Shown in pieces: positions 45,421 to 58,100 of a stretch of 64,000 nucleotides of DNA. Positions within the stretch are counted from its first letter, which is position 1; each line of letters starts with the position of its first letter. The DNA is from Seminavis robusta. Its lineage: Eukaryota; Bacillariophyta; Bacillariophyceae; Naviculales; Naviculaceae. The stretch is from NCBI GenBank assembly GCA_903772945.1, contig CAICTM010000410.1, positions 1-64,000 of the forward strand. Reading direction: 5' to 3'. The notes beneath the pieces are model-generated. The model ran no database searches, was not told where the DNA came from, and was given only the letters and a program-made list of their open reading frames with translations. The translations under genes and the position numbers were made by a program.

Positions 45421-46272
45421 TTACTTCTTTTTGAGAAGGAAGCCCTTGGGAGCCTTGAAGTCTTTTTCATCAAAGAGATCGTACATACCCCTCAACACCT
45501 TGACAGTACGACGGTAATCGGAGGGAACCTTGGAAACGAGGCCAGTGGCTGGGTCAAACACCAGTCCATGAACTCTTGGATAAGCAAACGGAGCCTCAGG
45601 ATCGGCATGTGTCTCATATCGCCTCTTTTGGACGACTGCAGTCTTGTAAACATTCAGACATTGCTCGGCCACATTCAACTCAACAAGGCGGCGATGGCGT
45701 GCTTCGTCATCCACAATAGCATCCAGCTCATCCTGATGCAATCGGTAGACATCTCGAATGTTCTGCACCCACGCATCCAACACAGGTCCAATATCTTTGT
45801 TGCCCATTCCAGCGCGAACACCACCACAGTCATAATGACCGGTAACGAGAATGTGTTTCACTTTCAAGTGCTCCACAGCATATGTCATCACAGCCAGTAG
45901 ATTGAGATCAGAGCTGACAACCATGTTGGCAATGTTGCGGTGGACGAAAAGTTCTCCCATTTCCAATCCAATCAAACTACTGATCTCCACACGGGAATCC
46001 GAGCAGCCAATGTAGAGAAACTCAGGAGATTGACCAGATCCCAATTTGGGAAAGAAATTGGGGTCTTCCTTGTTAACCTTATCAACCCACTCACGATTGT
46101 GCTTGAACAACCGCTCCAATGCAGGGTCAGTGGGAGTTTTATCGCCGCCTTTGCTGCAGAATTGCCTGGCCATTCCAGCTGTTGCTCGCCAGGGAGACGA
46201 AGCTTGCTGCTGAAACAGGCAGTTCTTCAAGGGCATACGAGCCGCTGCAAGTCTGCTAACAGAGAGCACCAT
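45421..46272 (-). CDS. Beta-class carbonic anhydrase, probably mitochondrial
   Basis: 283 aa from ATG at 46272; a longer open frame to 46596 is not needed. Residues 1-42 are Arg/Ser/Gln-rich without acids (VLSVSRLAAARMPLKNC, SSPWRATAGMARQF), a mitochondrial-type presequence. The beta-CA core follows. Zinc ligands are Cys90 in IGCSDSR, and His146 and Cys149 in TGHYDCGG; the Asp92/Arg94 dyad is present. It ends with KGFLLKKK. The enzyme interconverts CO2 and bicarbonate. In diatoms such enzymes feed carbon concentration and pH balance. Single exon. Confidence 0.9.
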   Translation of the reverse strand: MVLSVSRLAAARMPLKNCLFQQQASSPWRATAGMARQFCSKGGDKTPTDPALERLFKHNREWVDKVNKEDPNFFPKLGSGQSPEFLYIGCSDSRVEISSLIGLEMGELFVHRNIANMVVSSDLNLLAVMTYAVEHLKVKHILVTGHYDCGGVRAGMGNKDIGPVLDAWVQNIRDVYRLHQDELDAIVDDEARHRRLVELNVAEQCLNVYKTAVVQKRRYETHADPEAPFAYPRVHGLVFDPATGLVSKVPSDYRRTVKVLRGMYDLFDEKDFKAPKGFLLKKK

Positions 46273-47331
46273 GGTCACAACTATCTTCTTTCTTCGAGTT
46301 GGGAAGGTCTTTTGGGAGGTTGGGTTGTGGAGGGATGCCGAATTTGAGAAGGCGATCTGGCTACCGGTAGCTGGGTGGGTTCGGCAGATTGTCTGGATCT
46401 TTTGGATCTTTTTGGAATGTTTTTCTTTAGGCCTACTAACTACTAGTAATGTACAGTTACATGTACCGTTCGCCCGGATGCAATTCAGATCGATTGGCTT
46501 ACAGCGCTTCTTTTGCAGTCGAACAAACCCTCTGATCTGGTATATTGACCAGCCACCGGTAGCAGCTAGCAAGCTACAGTACCGGTAGTGCAGCAACCTC
46601 CAAACGCAGCAGCGGTTTGCTGCACATTGGTACAGCCTGCGTCCAGGGAGGATTGGGTATGGTGCTGGGAGATACGATAGAGAACTCTCCTGGCCGAAGG
46701 CCCTTCCGCCCTAGAAAGACCCGTACAGGTCGGGGTTCCTTCCAAATTTTCAAAGGGGTGAGTCGGGAGGGCTTGTAAATCCTTGCCGAAGATGTTCCCT
46801 GAGACACTGAATTTTAATTATGTTTTGCCTTGTTTCCTTCTTCTGCCATAGAATGAGTTCCAACGATTAAAACTTCTGGTGAGCGAGTTCTATCAAGTCT
46901 GGTAATTCATAGATGCCGATGCCGATGCAGATGCAGATCAGTTGGTGGACATGTACCATGCCAAGCCATGTTTTTGGCGTTACCAGGTACAGGTGCACTC
47001 GACAGACCAAGGTACGTATTATATCATCATCTTAACCACCAGTCTGTTTCACGGAGAAGATGTGGCTCATTCTTCAAGTCCTGGGCCAGAGATCATCAGT
47101 TCCTTGAGAAACCTGTGCCACTTTATAGTACATAAAGGTATCCGAATGGCAGACAATCAATTGTGAATGTGCATTGTGCTGGTGGTTTGGGCCAGTGGTC
47201 GGTCACCCTCTTGACGAGCGATTCTGGGACAGGTAGATTGGGCTTTGAAGGAATATCAGTTTTTAAGCATTTCTGCCGGCCTAAACGCAACCTCCCAAAC
47301 TGACACAGCAATCACAAAAAAACAGACGACC
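46273..47331. promoter_or_regulatory. Divergent 5' region, carbonic anhydrase / two-pass membrane protein
   Basis: 1.06 kb between start codons, with no recognised gene. It has TACCGGTA words near 46363 and 46578 and a short GATGCC/GATGCA microsatellite at 46912-46936. Confidence 0.4.
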
Positions 47332-49077
47332 ATGACGCACCAACCGCCTCGAAGACCAAAACGCAGCAGCAGGAGCCGCCGAGACTCCGCATCTAGTAGA
47401 CAGCTGCCCTTTTGGAGTCAGGAAAGACCTGCTCAGGAGACGGCGGCTTATCATGATCCCTTGCTGGACTCCCATCGTAGGGACTCACAACACAACCACT
47501 ACCGCCTCCACGACAGACCGCAACAGAGTCGAAGCCTGATTCCCTGGTCACCAGGACAAACCATCGCTTCTGATTCGCCTCCGTCAGGCATGGATCCATA
47601 CATCCATGAATCTGGTGATGAATATAGCGTCGACAGAACCATGTACGAGGAGGCTGACGACGAAGAAGATTCGACGCGCTGTTGCCGTCTTCCATCATGT
47701 TGTTGCTTCCTTCCGTTCTTCTGCTGTTGCTGTCGTGGCTGTTCCCGCCCTACGTCCGACCAAGAAGACAGTGGTCGACAAGAGAACTCTCGAATCAGGA
47801 TTCGAAGACGTGGAGTTTGCCTCAGACTATCCTATTTCGTGCTTGTGATGTTGACGTTTGCGGCTCTCTACTACAAGTCGTCCAAGTGCACTAACCAGAA
47901 CTGGACCATGAATGTGGGAGAAAGCCGTCACGTTGCGACTGCTGGTTTCCTTACTGACTCTGTCCAAGTGACTACCAAGACAACCTCGTCATCATCGTCA
48001 GGTGATGGAAGGAAGAAGAACCACACAATCTACTACGAGAACAACGACAATCAGACAGTGTCTCGCGGAGTGGCTGTGTACGCCATGGGAAGTCCCCACT
48101 GTCCTCTCCTCAATGGACCACCGGTGACGCTCGATTCTCCCACCCAAAAGTTGGTCCTTCTGCCCCATGCTTTTGAGTACCAGTACTTTTATTTGAACAA
48201 GGGATCCACGATGCACATATCCGTGCACCAGATGCAAGGAGCAACCAACATTCTCGTCTTGAAAGGAAACAAAGTATTGTCGCGCATTCAAGACAAGAAA
48301 AAGAATGCAGATGCCTATGACTTGATGAGCGACTTGGAGCTAGAGTTCAACATTGAACAAATACTCTTGGAACGCTTTTCTTGGACCCAAGAGAGAGCCC
48401 CCATTGAGTTTTCGTTCACATCTCCAGCCAACGACGTGTATGTCCTGCTCTACGACAACGCAGCCATGAGTGAAGGAGCAACGCTGAATGTGAAATACCA
48501 TAGCGTCCTAACAACTTATGACCTGGAAGGGCTCGTACCTTGGTGCAGCCATGCATCGCCTGTAAACCCCTCGGATGACGACGTTATGGAACTGTCCTAT
48601 TTCTCTTGTCCCCCGCTGCAGGTGTCCATGGCAGGTTGTATCATTGTTCAGGCCATACAGAGGCATCCCCACAGTCAAAATCATACCAACGATGACTATT
48701 TCCAGCTTGGAGGCGATGGAACTATGGAAGTTACCGTCAACGTAACCAGGCAGTGGTGGTACATCAGCGCGTTGGCGACGATTCCAGCGTTGTTTTTGGC
48801 ATTGATTTGCTACTGCCGCAAAAGGCGACAAAGACGGAGGCTGAGGAGGTGGCGAGAGCGATACTATCGAAGAACGGCTTCTCGTGACATGCCACAGCCA
48901 CAGCGTGAAGAACCCAGCTACCAGTATATGCAACTACAGGAAGGTGGCGAAGAATCTGATGGCAACGCAGAGGGTGAAAACATCACTTCAGAAGCCCAAC
49001 AACTTAGGTCTTCGTCAGAAGGAGGCAACACAACAATGATTCCAGCAGAGAATGTTGTTGTTGTATCCAACCAATGA
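47332..49077 (+). CDS. Two-pass membrane protein with Cys-rich cytosolic cluster, function unknown
   Basis: 581 aa, single exon, start ATG at 47332 (upstream in-frame start is TTG). The N terminus is Arg/Ser-rich. A cysteine cluster CCRLPSCCCFLPFFCCCCRG (about 116-135) suggests palmitoylation or metal binding. The first hydrophobic segment YFVLVMLTFAALYY is at about 165. An outer domain of about 300 residues (VYAMGSPHCPLLNGPPV, YLNKGSTMHISVHQM) follows, then the second segment WWYISALATIPALFLALICY at about 472, and a basic then Gln/Glu-rich tail. The outer domain loosely recalls the middle domain of plant APD-type E3 ligases, but no RING finger is present. Convergent with VPS13, 120 bp apart. 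Confidence 0.65.
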   Translation: MTHQPPRRPKRSSRSRRDSASSRQLPFWSQERPAQETAAYHDPLLDSHRRDSQHNHYRLHDRPQQSRSLIPWSPGQTIASDSPPSGMDPYIHESGDEYSVDRTMYEEADDEEDSTRCCRLPSCCCFLPFFCCCCRGCSRPTSDQEDSGRQENSRIRIRRRGVCLRLSYFVLVMLTFAALYYKSSKCTNQNWTMNVGESRHVATAGFLTDSVQVTTKTTSSSSSGDGRKKNHTIYYENNDNQTVSRGVAVYAMGSPHCPLLNGPPVTLDSPTQKLVLLPHAFEYQYFYLNKGSTMHISVHQMQGATNILVLKGNKVLSRIQDKKKNADAYDLMSDLELEFNIEQILLERFSWTQERAPIEFSFTSPANDVYVLLYDNAAMSEGATLNVKYHSVLTTYDLEGLVPWCSHASPVNPSDDDVMELSYFSCPPLQVSMAGCIIVQAIQRHPHSQNHTNDDYFQLGGDGTMEVTVNVTRQWWYISALATIPALFLALICYCRKRRQRRRLRRWRERYYRRTASRDMPQPQREEPSYQYMQLQEGGEESDGNAEGENITSEAQQLRSSSEGGNTTMIPAENVVVVSNQ

Positions 49078-49197
49078 GCGTTGCTTTGGCAGGGCCTTCA
49101 CGGCCATAGCACAGCAAGTGGATCTAGTGGATCTATGGAGGCTTGATAGTACACTTTTACTTTATTAGAACACTGTTTGTACAAAAACAAAATTGGG

Positions 49198-52100
49198 CTA
49201 CTTCTTTCGAACCAAAAGCCAATACTTGGCCCACCAACCACTGTCGTCGTAGCTCTTCTCGAGGAAACCAACTTGGTGGCCTGGCATTGCTTCTGCAAAT
49301 GTGGCGTGGCTCTTTTGATCAGACAAGTCGCTAATAAACGCATTTGTTTCAATGTGCATGAACACGTTGCCGGCCTGCAGCAGGTTTGGGACAACCCCCC
49401 AACCAAAGAAAATGATTGCACCACCAGCCTTCAGCACGCCTTGTTCTGGATCAAACTCCTTTGTGGGTATGGAGTAACAAGGGGAACCTCCTTCGACGAG
49501 CTTTGTACTTTTCACCTGTATGGAATTTCCTGTTCCATTGATAATACTTGCCGCAATGCAACGTCGGGAGCTCAACCCCGAGAAGACCTGACCCCAGCTG
49601 CTCACGAGCGCCCAGGCCTCTTCGTCCAAAGTTTTGAGAAAGGAACTTGACTCGCTGCCAATTGCTCGCACTCGTGCAAAGCACTGTTCGATGAGGTCAA
49701 TTTCATCCTTGATTGTACTGCTGAGGCGCTTTCTTGTCTTGTTGCAACTTCCAAAGACATGGTTGACCTGACGCTTCTTGATTCCGGGAATTTGATGACG
49801 TGACAAGCTTTCATGCTGGTGATTTAGTAGTGAAATATTCAAATCAGCCAGATCACTAGACGAATTTCCCTAGTTGAAACGAAGAGCAAGCCAAGAGAAG
49901 TCAGAGACGATTTCCTTCGCAGCTCCATCCAACATACCGGTATATATTATGAGGCCTTACCATCTTTCGTTGCTGCATGGAGAGCAATTTGTGAAGTTCT
50001 TCCGCTCCCTCCATTTGAAAGATGTATGTCTTCAGTCCTGTTTGGCTGAACACAACAACCCTCATGTTCCCTTCCGAAATGCCGAAATGACTGATCTCTT
50101 CCCAACTCACGCACCATGGCTCTCTCGTGCGCCGGTCAATTGCCCAGAGGCATTGTTCACTGGCAATAATAAGGTGACTTGGGATGTTGACATGCCCAAT
50201 GTACACATCATCGACGCTTTCGCCACCCGTCACGATTTTTTGTGCTGAAGCAAGCGGCAAGAAGAAGCATTGAGAATGATACCACAACCCGCGAGTTGGT
50301 GACAATAGCACAACTAGTTTCCTTCACGTACCTTTTGCTGCCCGCTCGTCGTACGGAAGCAACCTGACACAGTTCTTCTTCTCCACTGAATGACTTGGAA
50401 GTGCTCGCCTCAGCCTCTTGGGTATCTTGGGGAGGACTTCTTTGTTGCTAGTTGCATCCGACACGTGGTTCATCACAAGAACAGCGGCATCGCCAATGCC
50501 AACAATGGGTTTCACTAGCGCTCCGACGACCGCTTTGCCAACCCCCTTTACAAACCCAACCGGACCGTGCTTGGAAGCATAAATTGTTGGCTGTTCTACG
50601 ATGCCCATAGCTCCAGACTTAAGGCCTCGTACAACGCTTGCCCCGGCCAAGTAGAGAGAATCGCCGAATGTCCTCTTGGCCACACCGCGACTCATGGCAT
50701 CAGTCAGCATTCGTTGGTGAGCCTTTCTCTCGTCAATGAAGTCATCATCAGCTGTTAGAGCTGCGAGGTTGCCGTTTACCACTTCCGCCACGTTGGCTGA
50801 GCCTCTCACAACTCCAACAAACACGCCCCTTGCCAAACTCTGAGTTCCAGCTTCTAACCCCTCAATGAATTGCTTCGGGCCGTGAACCGCTCCCTGAATA
50901 GGTTCGTAGAAGAAGTCTCGGACTCCTGATCCGACGTTTGAAATGAAATCTGGAAGATGCAGACAAAAGTGATATGTGAGCATTCCTGATCTGATGACGA
51001 CTCCCGCGACAGGGGTGGTACACCTTTTGCTTCACTTACCTGCGGGTGCACCAAGAATAGCGAGACTTCCCACAATTCCAAATACCTGTTTCGTCAGCTG
51101 CGAGGAGTAATGCGTGCCGATGACGCGGGTCAACGCTTGTGGAGCTTCAAAGACATGGCTCACGACAAAAGACGTGAACGTGATGGGTGCATCTGCGATA
51201 CTAGCCATGCCTCTGATGAACTGAAAGATCATCATGCTCTCTGATCCCGGATTCCATTCCATCCACTCCTGAGTAAAGGTCAATGCCAACCTGACAGGAT
51301 GCAAATGCAACTGTTCAAAATATATTCTGCCCGAATTGGCGGTGTGTATAGTCCTTTCGATCCCCCGTGGCGCTCTCCGATCGGGCTTGGCAAACTTCTT
51401 CCCCATCGTTGTGGTTAGATTCGAGACCCAATCCGGGGGTTCGTCATTCTCTTCGTGTGCATGCTCCATGATTTTCAGCGGTTCAATAAACTCTGCAATC
51501 TTTTCCGCGGTTCTGATCGAAATCATGGTTGAGTCTTCGTATACAATCTGTCACACGTCACCCAGCGACTCAACGTACCTTCTATCCAAGAATGCATGTA
51601 TTTCTAAAATACGAATCGCCGCATATCGAAATACCAACGTAGTACTGTGTTGCTGTAGTCGCCGCACGGCGGACATATGGAGGAAGGGCTCACTTTCGTT
51701 TGACCTCGGGCAAAAAATCTGGTGTCATGTTAGCAGACCGTGCGCGAATCATACCTGATTCATCCAGAAAGAAGAAGCATTGGTCTTACCAGTACGGGGT
51801 GAATGGACTTGTTGACGTGATTGTCAACCTGGAACGATGATAGGAGACATTCGAATTCGTGGTAGCCCTCACGGCTTTGGGAGAACGTGAAGAGTATCTG
51901 ATCCATCTGTGCAAGCAGGATTTCACGCCCGTGTCTCTCGGGATCTGCGTTGTCGATGATACTCACAGTGGCAGCTGGCACTTCCACTTTCAAACTAAAA
52001 GAAACTTCCTCGTCGTCCTCCTCATCAAATGTATCCATGAATCCACCAACGACACCCGCCTTGGCTCTGGTTGCAATCCCTTGCTTTCGCAACACGTTGG

Positions 52101-55100
52101 GAGGAAGACCACTCATGCGAGGAGACAGTTCAAAAAATTCTATCACTTTCGTGGAATGCTCTGGATTTGCAGGGAGAGGGTGAGTACCGGTATGGCGGAA
52201 TGCACCTGTGATAACACGTTAGCGCAGCACGAACATTCGTGCTTACCTGCGCCAATTTGACAACAAATCTCTTTGTTACCAATGGAAAGTGTGCTCAATG
52301 ACCCCATTGCATCTACCTCCAAGAATGCTTTCTTTGCTTTCTCCTCAAATCGCGGTGATCCACTTGAAACACAAGTCCATTCGAGTATGTGAGGTTTCTC
52401 GGGATCGTCGAAACCAAAGCACGAAACTGATCCACCCCCAAGAATCCAAACGAACTCTTCGATGCGATCTAGCCCAAGGAAGGAACTACAAGCAAAAAAG
52501 GGATGAGCTGGAGTCCCAGGATTCAATTAAAGAGCCACGGTAGCTGTGATAGCTGTGAGTGAATTCTCTCGTTACTTTCTTACCGAATCATTGGCCCGAC
52601 TTCGGAGGCACACTCAAATACTCGTCCCTTCCTGCTGGAGCTTCCTTCCAGCTCTGTTCCACTCCCTTGAGAACAAGGTTCAATGGCCAGAATGTCATTC
52701 CCACCTTCCAGCTCACTTGGCTCATCCTGGAGAGGCTGTCGACAAATGATGGTGTCGGCTGTCCGATTGCGCAGAATATACAAGGGATTCGACTTCTCAT
52801 TGGCGCTCCATATCACCACAACAACTGCAGAGGATTGCTCCTTTGTTGCAAGCCGAACTTCTGCCTGTACAACCATTGGCTTCGACGAAAGTGAGTTGTC
52901 TGTTGGCAATCGCATCGAGGTGATTCCAATGCGGTCAACCTGTATGCACCCATTGGTCCAACATCTGTGGTACGTTCGAGTGTCTCGTTCCTCAGCAGAG
53001 GGAGCACCGAGGTGGACTTTCGACGAACCTGTCTTCTTTTCCCAGTGAAATGGTACTGATGATTGTGAAGGTATCAGTGTTTCCATCCCGAGGCAGCCTG
53101 CTTGCGCCACCACTAGCTCTCTGTGCAACAGGTTGACTATCTGGTACCTCGGCAACAGGGTGATCAGCTTGGTTCTGGCAAAGAGCCCAGGGCAAACGGT
53201 GACACTGATGGCAAGTTCAAACTGTCGAGGTCCTCCAAGTTCCTCGACGCTGAAAACAGTCTTGGGAATCACGTTGCTGACATCCATCGGCGAAACCCAC
53301 TTGGAACGAATGCTTTGTTTGCCCTTGTTGTACCTACCGTCACCAGCTCCGCTCTCGATGGATAACGCAAACTTTTCACGCTGTGAAAAATATAAAGACA
53401 TTCCACTCATACCAATCGACCATTGATGCCCCTGCACTTGCATGTCCGACTGGATGTCTGGGTCTCTGGCCTCTTCCGAGAGCAAATGAGACCTTCTGGA
53501 TGTTTCGTTGTCTGGCACGGAGCCCAACAAATCCGTAAACCCTTCGCAGAAACGGCAACCAAAACCCGTCTTGTCCAGAATCCAATATTGCGAGTAGACC
53601 CGGACAGTCGGCGAATGTCCACATTCAACGCTGATGATAAGGATCAGCGGGTCGCCCACTTTTCCCGTCCGCTCAAAACGAACCATGCTCTTGAATTCTT
53701 CGGCGTAGTCGGCGTCAGATTTGTTGGAATTGATGTGCCAGTCCTCTTCGTCTTCGCTCGGTCTCCATGTGTGCGACTTTGGATTCCGATTCACAATCCG
53801 TTGCCACGGGGACCATCTGTAGCCAGGAACCCTCAACGAAATGTGTGGTTTCGACATTGGGTCAACAGCTGTGCATTTGCCCTCCTGGCCCGAGGCAACG
53901 CTAAGAGTCTCGGCTTTTCCGAGTCGTTTGCCACTGCTACCAATGACGGGGCGTGTATCCCCCACCCTCTCTGACGCTCCTCTAAGCACTTCTCCCAGCT
54001 GGCATTCGAGCTGGCATGGGAGAAGATTGATAACTTTCATAACGGGCTCAATGGTAACATCGACAATACCTTTGTTGCTCTTGACGTGCAGCAGAAAATG
54101 CAACGTTGTGTTTGTAACATCTTGAAGGTTCATCGTCGTCCTTACATACGTCGTCGATGTGGGACTTGTGGGTAGAATCATGACTCGCTCACTCTTTGCG
54201 AAATCACTAATCGATGTTGTTTCCTTCGTGCCAAGTTTTCTTGCCAGTCTCAGATAGACGGCAGATGCCAATGTCACTGGTACAAAGACGGATTCTCCGG
54301 CATCCGCAGTTCCAACCTTTTTGTCTTCGTCCCATGAAGGGCTGTATACGAAGAATGTAAGAGGCATGGACGTGCAGTTGTGGAATGAAAGCGGACTACG
54401 AACCCTGATGGAGTAGTTTCCAGTTTCATCTCGGCTTGTTTCCCACACAATCTTCAACACTCTCTGTGGATCATCGAGCCTTGGCGGTTTGACCATTCGC
54501 GTCCTTGTCCAGCGCCTTCGACGACAACAGTCGCCACGAACGTAGAAACGCCTGTTGCGAGTGAAGGTTTCAAAGTCTTGCTCGTATTCCCAACCGTCTG
54601 CATCAGTCGATTCTCCAAATTTTCCACTGAGATCTGCGTTCCAATCGTTGACCCAGATCCAATTGCTATCTGGAAGCATCACTCGTTCTCGAGCCATTCG
54701 CAGGATGCAAGTCATGTCGGTCCATTCTGGTGAGTCATTCTTCAAATAAGGTCGCAACCAGTTGCTATTGTATGGAGCCCGAGATGTTGCCGTCTTCCTT
54801 TCCAGCTCAGGATTTGACACCCGAAGGAGAAAGTCGTCGTTGGCTTCGCTTTCCTTTTGATCAACCGGTGCTTCAGCGGAAAGATAGTGCGTAAAATTGA
54901 TAATGTCGTTCATCTCGTCTTCCGGTGACCAAACGCTTGATGAGAGAAGATCTCTCCCTTTCTGCAGGCTGAACACATCGGCAGTACTGCTGCGGAGTCT
55001 CTGAAGCTGGAAACACCACTCGATCACTGGCTCTGCATTATAGTAAGCAAAATCGGATATGAAATCGTTGCGAGTCAGATCACTTTGGACTGTTTCAGGG

Positions 55101-58100
55101 CTTGATCTTCCTTTGCTGCTCGTCCGACTACCCATACTACGAGTCGTTTCAGGGGTCGAAGCCGGCCGCAGTGCAAAAAGGCTAGCCGACTGAGTTTCAA
55201 TGGAAAGATCCACGATTGGTTCTCTTTTGCCAATCAAAGCGCTACTTGCTGGAGCCAATCGAAGAGAGAGCTTGGTTGGTTTCTTGACCGGTCGCCTTTT
55301 CTTTCGGGGACTTTCAACGGACATCACAGAATCTAGTAGAATGGTGCCACCGTCGGGAACGAAACCTGGTTCAGGAACATCGAATCGTACCGTGCTGCTC
55401 TGCATCTGTTGCCGTTCTACGGTTTTCGGTGGATTGATGAAGAGATCCAGACCCGTTTTATTCTCAATCCTGACATCATGAGACTCGGTTGCTCGACGGA
55501 GACCAACTGTAGACAACACCGATGGCGTCAATGCCTTCTCCGCCGTGTCAACACTTCTTTCATCATCTTTGCGACTGCGCAGCACATCAAAGTCCATGTC
55601 CGCAAAGTCTCGCAAAAGAATACCGGTAAGGTTCATGTGTATTGCTCCCGCAGGAGACAAGTTCAGTACCACTTCATTGGGCATTTGGTCCACGGAAAGA
55701 CCAACGCTCACAGGTTCAAGAGCATATTCCCAGTCACCTACTTGAGAATTGTAGAAGTTCACAGCAAGAGATGCACTGCAATCGCCAGAAAGTGCAGACA
55801 TGCATCCCTCAAGTTTCCCCTTGAGGCGACGGATGTTGAAGTCAAGCAAGTCGGTTGCGCCATATTTTGACCGATAAGCTCTCAAAAGAACAAAGGAAAA
55901 GGAGTGAATTTCGACCCTGATGCGTGTTGCAATTCCGGTACCCCTCTTCTGATACCGAATCAGCGACAAGGCAGAGCGTTTCGGCTTGGGCGTTCGACCA
56001 GGCACGGAATTTGGCTGCCCCTGAAAGTCAAATGAACGCAAGCGCTCGAGCATTTTCCGGGAAATGCTGATTAGAATCATCATATCATTCGGAGTTAGGC
56101 ACGACTTGAGAGATTCACAGTCCAGAGAGATCTCTTGTGAGACAACACAACCAAGGTTTTCAGTTGCATAAACGACCCTGAATTCTGCTCCAGTTGGCCC
56201 AATCATAGGAGGAGCCTGCGTTGGTGGTATCCTTTCGAAGGCGGTGTTGACTGATGCCGACAAATTGTCAAGACTGGCATGCAATGTTTTGGATCCGGTC
56301 CCATCGGGGTTCTCTACAGACTGAAACATGATGAGTGCATTCGACGAAACTTGAATCACGGCGAAGGAAGTTGCCTGCAGCATGTGCTTCTTCCTTCTGG
56401 GTTTTCTGTCCGTATACGTCTTGGCAGGCAATGTCGGACGTCCTACGAGAAGTGTGCTCTCTCGGATCGTAACCTTGAAAAGAATGCTCGAATCTGATGC
56501 TGGAGCATCGTCTTGCCCGACTAAAGATGAAGCTTCCGTTAAGACATCAGAGTTGGTCGGCGACGGTGGTCGATCCGACAAATCATGATGGATGCTCATA
56601 CTCTCAGAATCTACAAGAGTACAAACAGCTACACGGTTCAAAAGCACCAGAATGTAAGAGTGTGCGCTCGTGTCGTTGAGAAAATGAACTGTAACCGACT
56701 GACTTACGTGGACGGTCTCTTCGTCTTGCTTTCCGTCCTTCCTCGTGTACCTTTCGCTCCATTTCCTTCGTCATTAGCTGTACGAGCTCGATAATCCTTC
56801 GAAGGCCCTTCAGGAAATCTTTCAAGGTGGTCGGAGTTACCCTCACAACAACAGAGTCAATGTCGATTTCAACTTCGTCAAGGTGCAGATTGCCATCATG
56901 GAACATCGATGCGGAAACGATGTCTCTTCGCTTGGTATTTTCGTCTGAGGCAGAACCTGACGTCTCGCGACCGAGCGAGCCAAAGGGAAACCGAGTTTTC
57001 CATGCACTCGGGAGTTCACCAGGAGTGTTTAAACCCTGCAATATACAATATTGAGACTCATCGGCTTCGTGTTTTGTCGCTTTCATGGGGACATAGCTGG
57101 ATGCGTCTCTCAATTGAACTATCGATGCATCCCTCATCAAGAATTTGGTGGTGGACGAATCATGCACTCGTGACCGTCGTACTGAAATTCCGAATACCTC
57201 GACAACGTAGACGCGAATGGCAGGAGATATATCCATCATAGACAACGACTCCAAAGAGGCAAGGCTTTTATCGTCTGAAAAGTTGCACGAGGCTTGTTTC
57301 GAGTGGCCTTCTAGCGCAATCTCGATTTTCTCAACCGAGATGGAAAGGTTTTGGGGTATGGAAGTCCCTTTTTCGAATGACGCCGCCAGGGAGCCCTTCT
57401 CCGTGTCCACACACGAAGGTTTTCCCCTTTTCCTTCCATGCTTCTTGTTTCCTCTTCTCCGGGAGGAAACTCGCCGTAGGCCCTGTGCATACCATTTTCC
57501 TAGAGAGCGGGCTAGGCCTTCCGCGTCAACAAGATTCAAAGAAATAGGGCTGATTTTGATTTCAATTGTCCTAACGAGAGTCCCACCTGATCCACCGTAT
57601 CGGTTGAACTCAGGGATTCCCTCATCGGGCACTTCTTGGTCACGAGCAACGCAATTCACATGAAATGGGCGGACAATGGAAGTGCTCGGGTTAGCCTCCA
57701 AACTCGCGTGGGGAAACTGAGTAGTTTCCTGTAACTGCGACAGATTTCGTCCCCTCAGAAACGCGCAATGTAGGTGTTCCGCATTGAGATCCCAATTCAT
57801 ATTCGTTTGCCCCTCGCCTTTCGTAGCGTTCAACTTGAAATGCCCTGCATCCAGAAACAATGCCCCCGCCAAGCCCTTTGACGTGATCGGCAACCACACT
57901 TTGGGTGCTGCTATATTCACATTCAAAGCCAGAGTTGCAGGAGAGAGAAGTGCCAACTGTGCCTTCCTTGCAAGTGGAGTTGCGGCATTCCTTAGGTTAC
58001 TTGTGATATCAGTCTTTTCCATTGAAGGCGCAGCAAAAAACTCAGCAACTGCGTCGACGCAAGGAGTCGTCCAAACAAGTGTCGCAGGATGTGCTGCTAT

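Noticed and set aside
46273-46596. N-terminal extension of the carbonic anhydrase by 108 aa
   Set aside because: The ATG at 46272 directly precedes a good mitochondrial presequence. The extension holds TACCGGTA-type spacer sequence.
51561-51566. In-frame TGA in VPS13 as recoding or pseudogene mark
   Set aside because: A standard 66-nt GT-AG intron removes it and keeps all other exons in phase.
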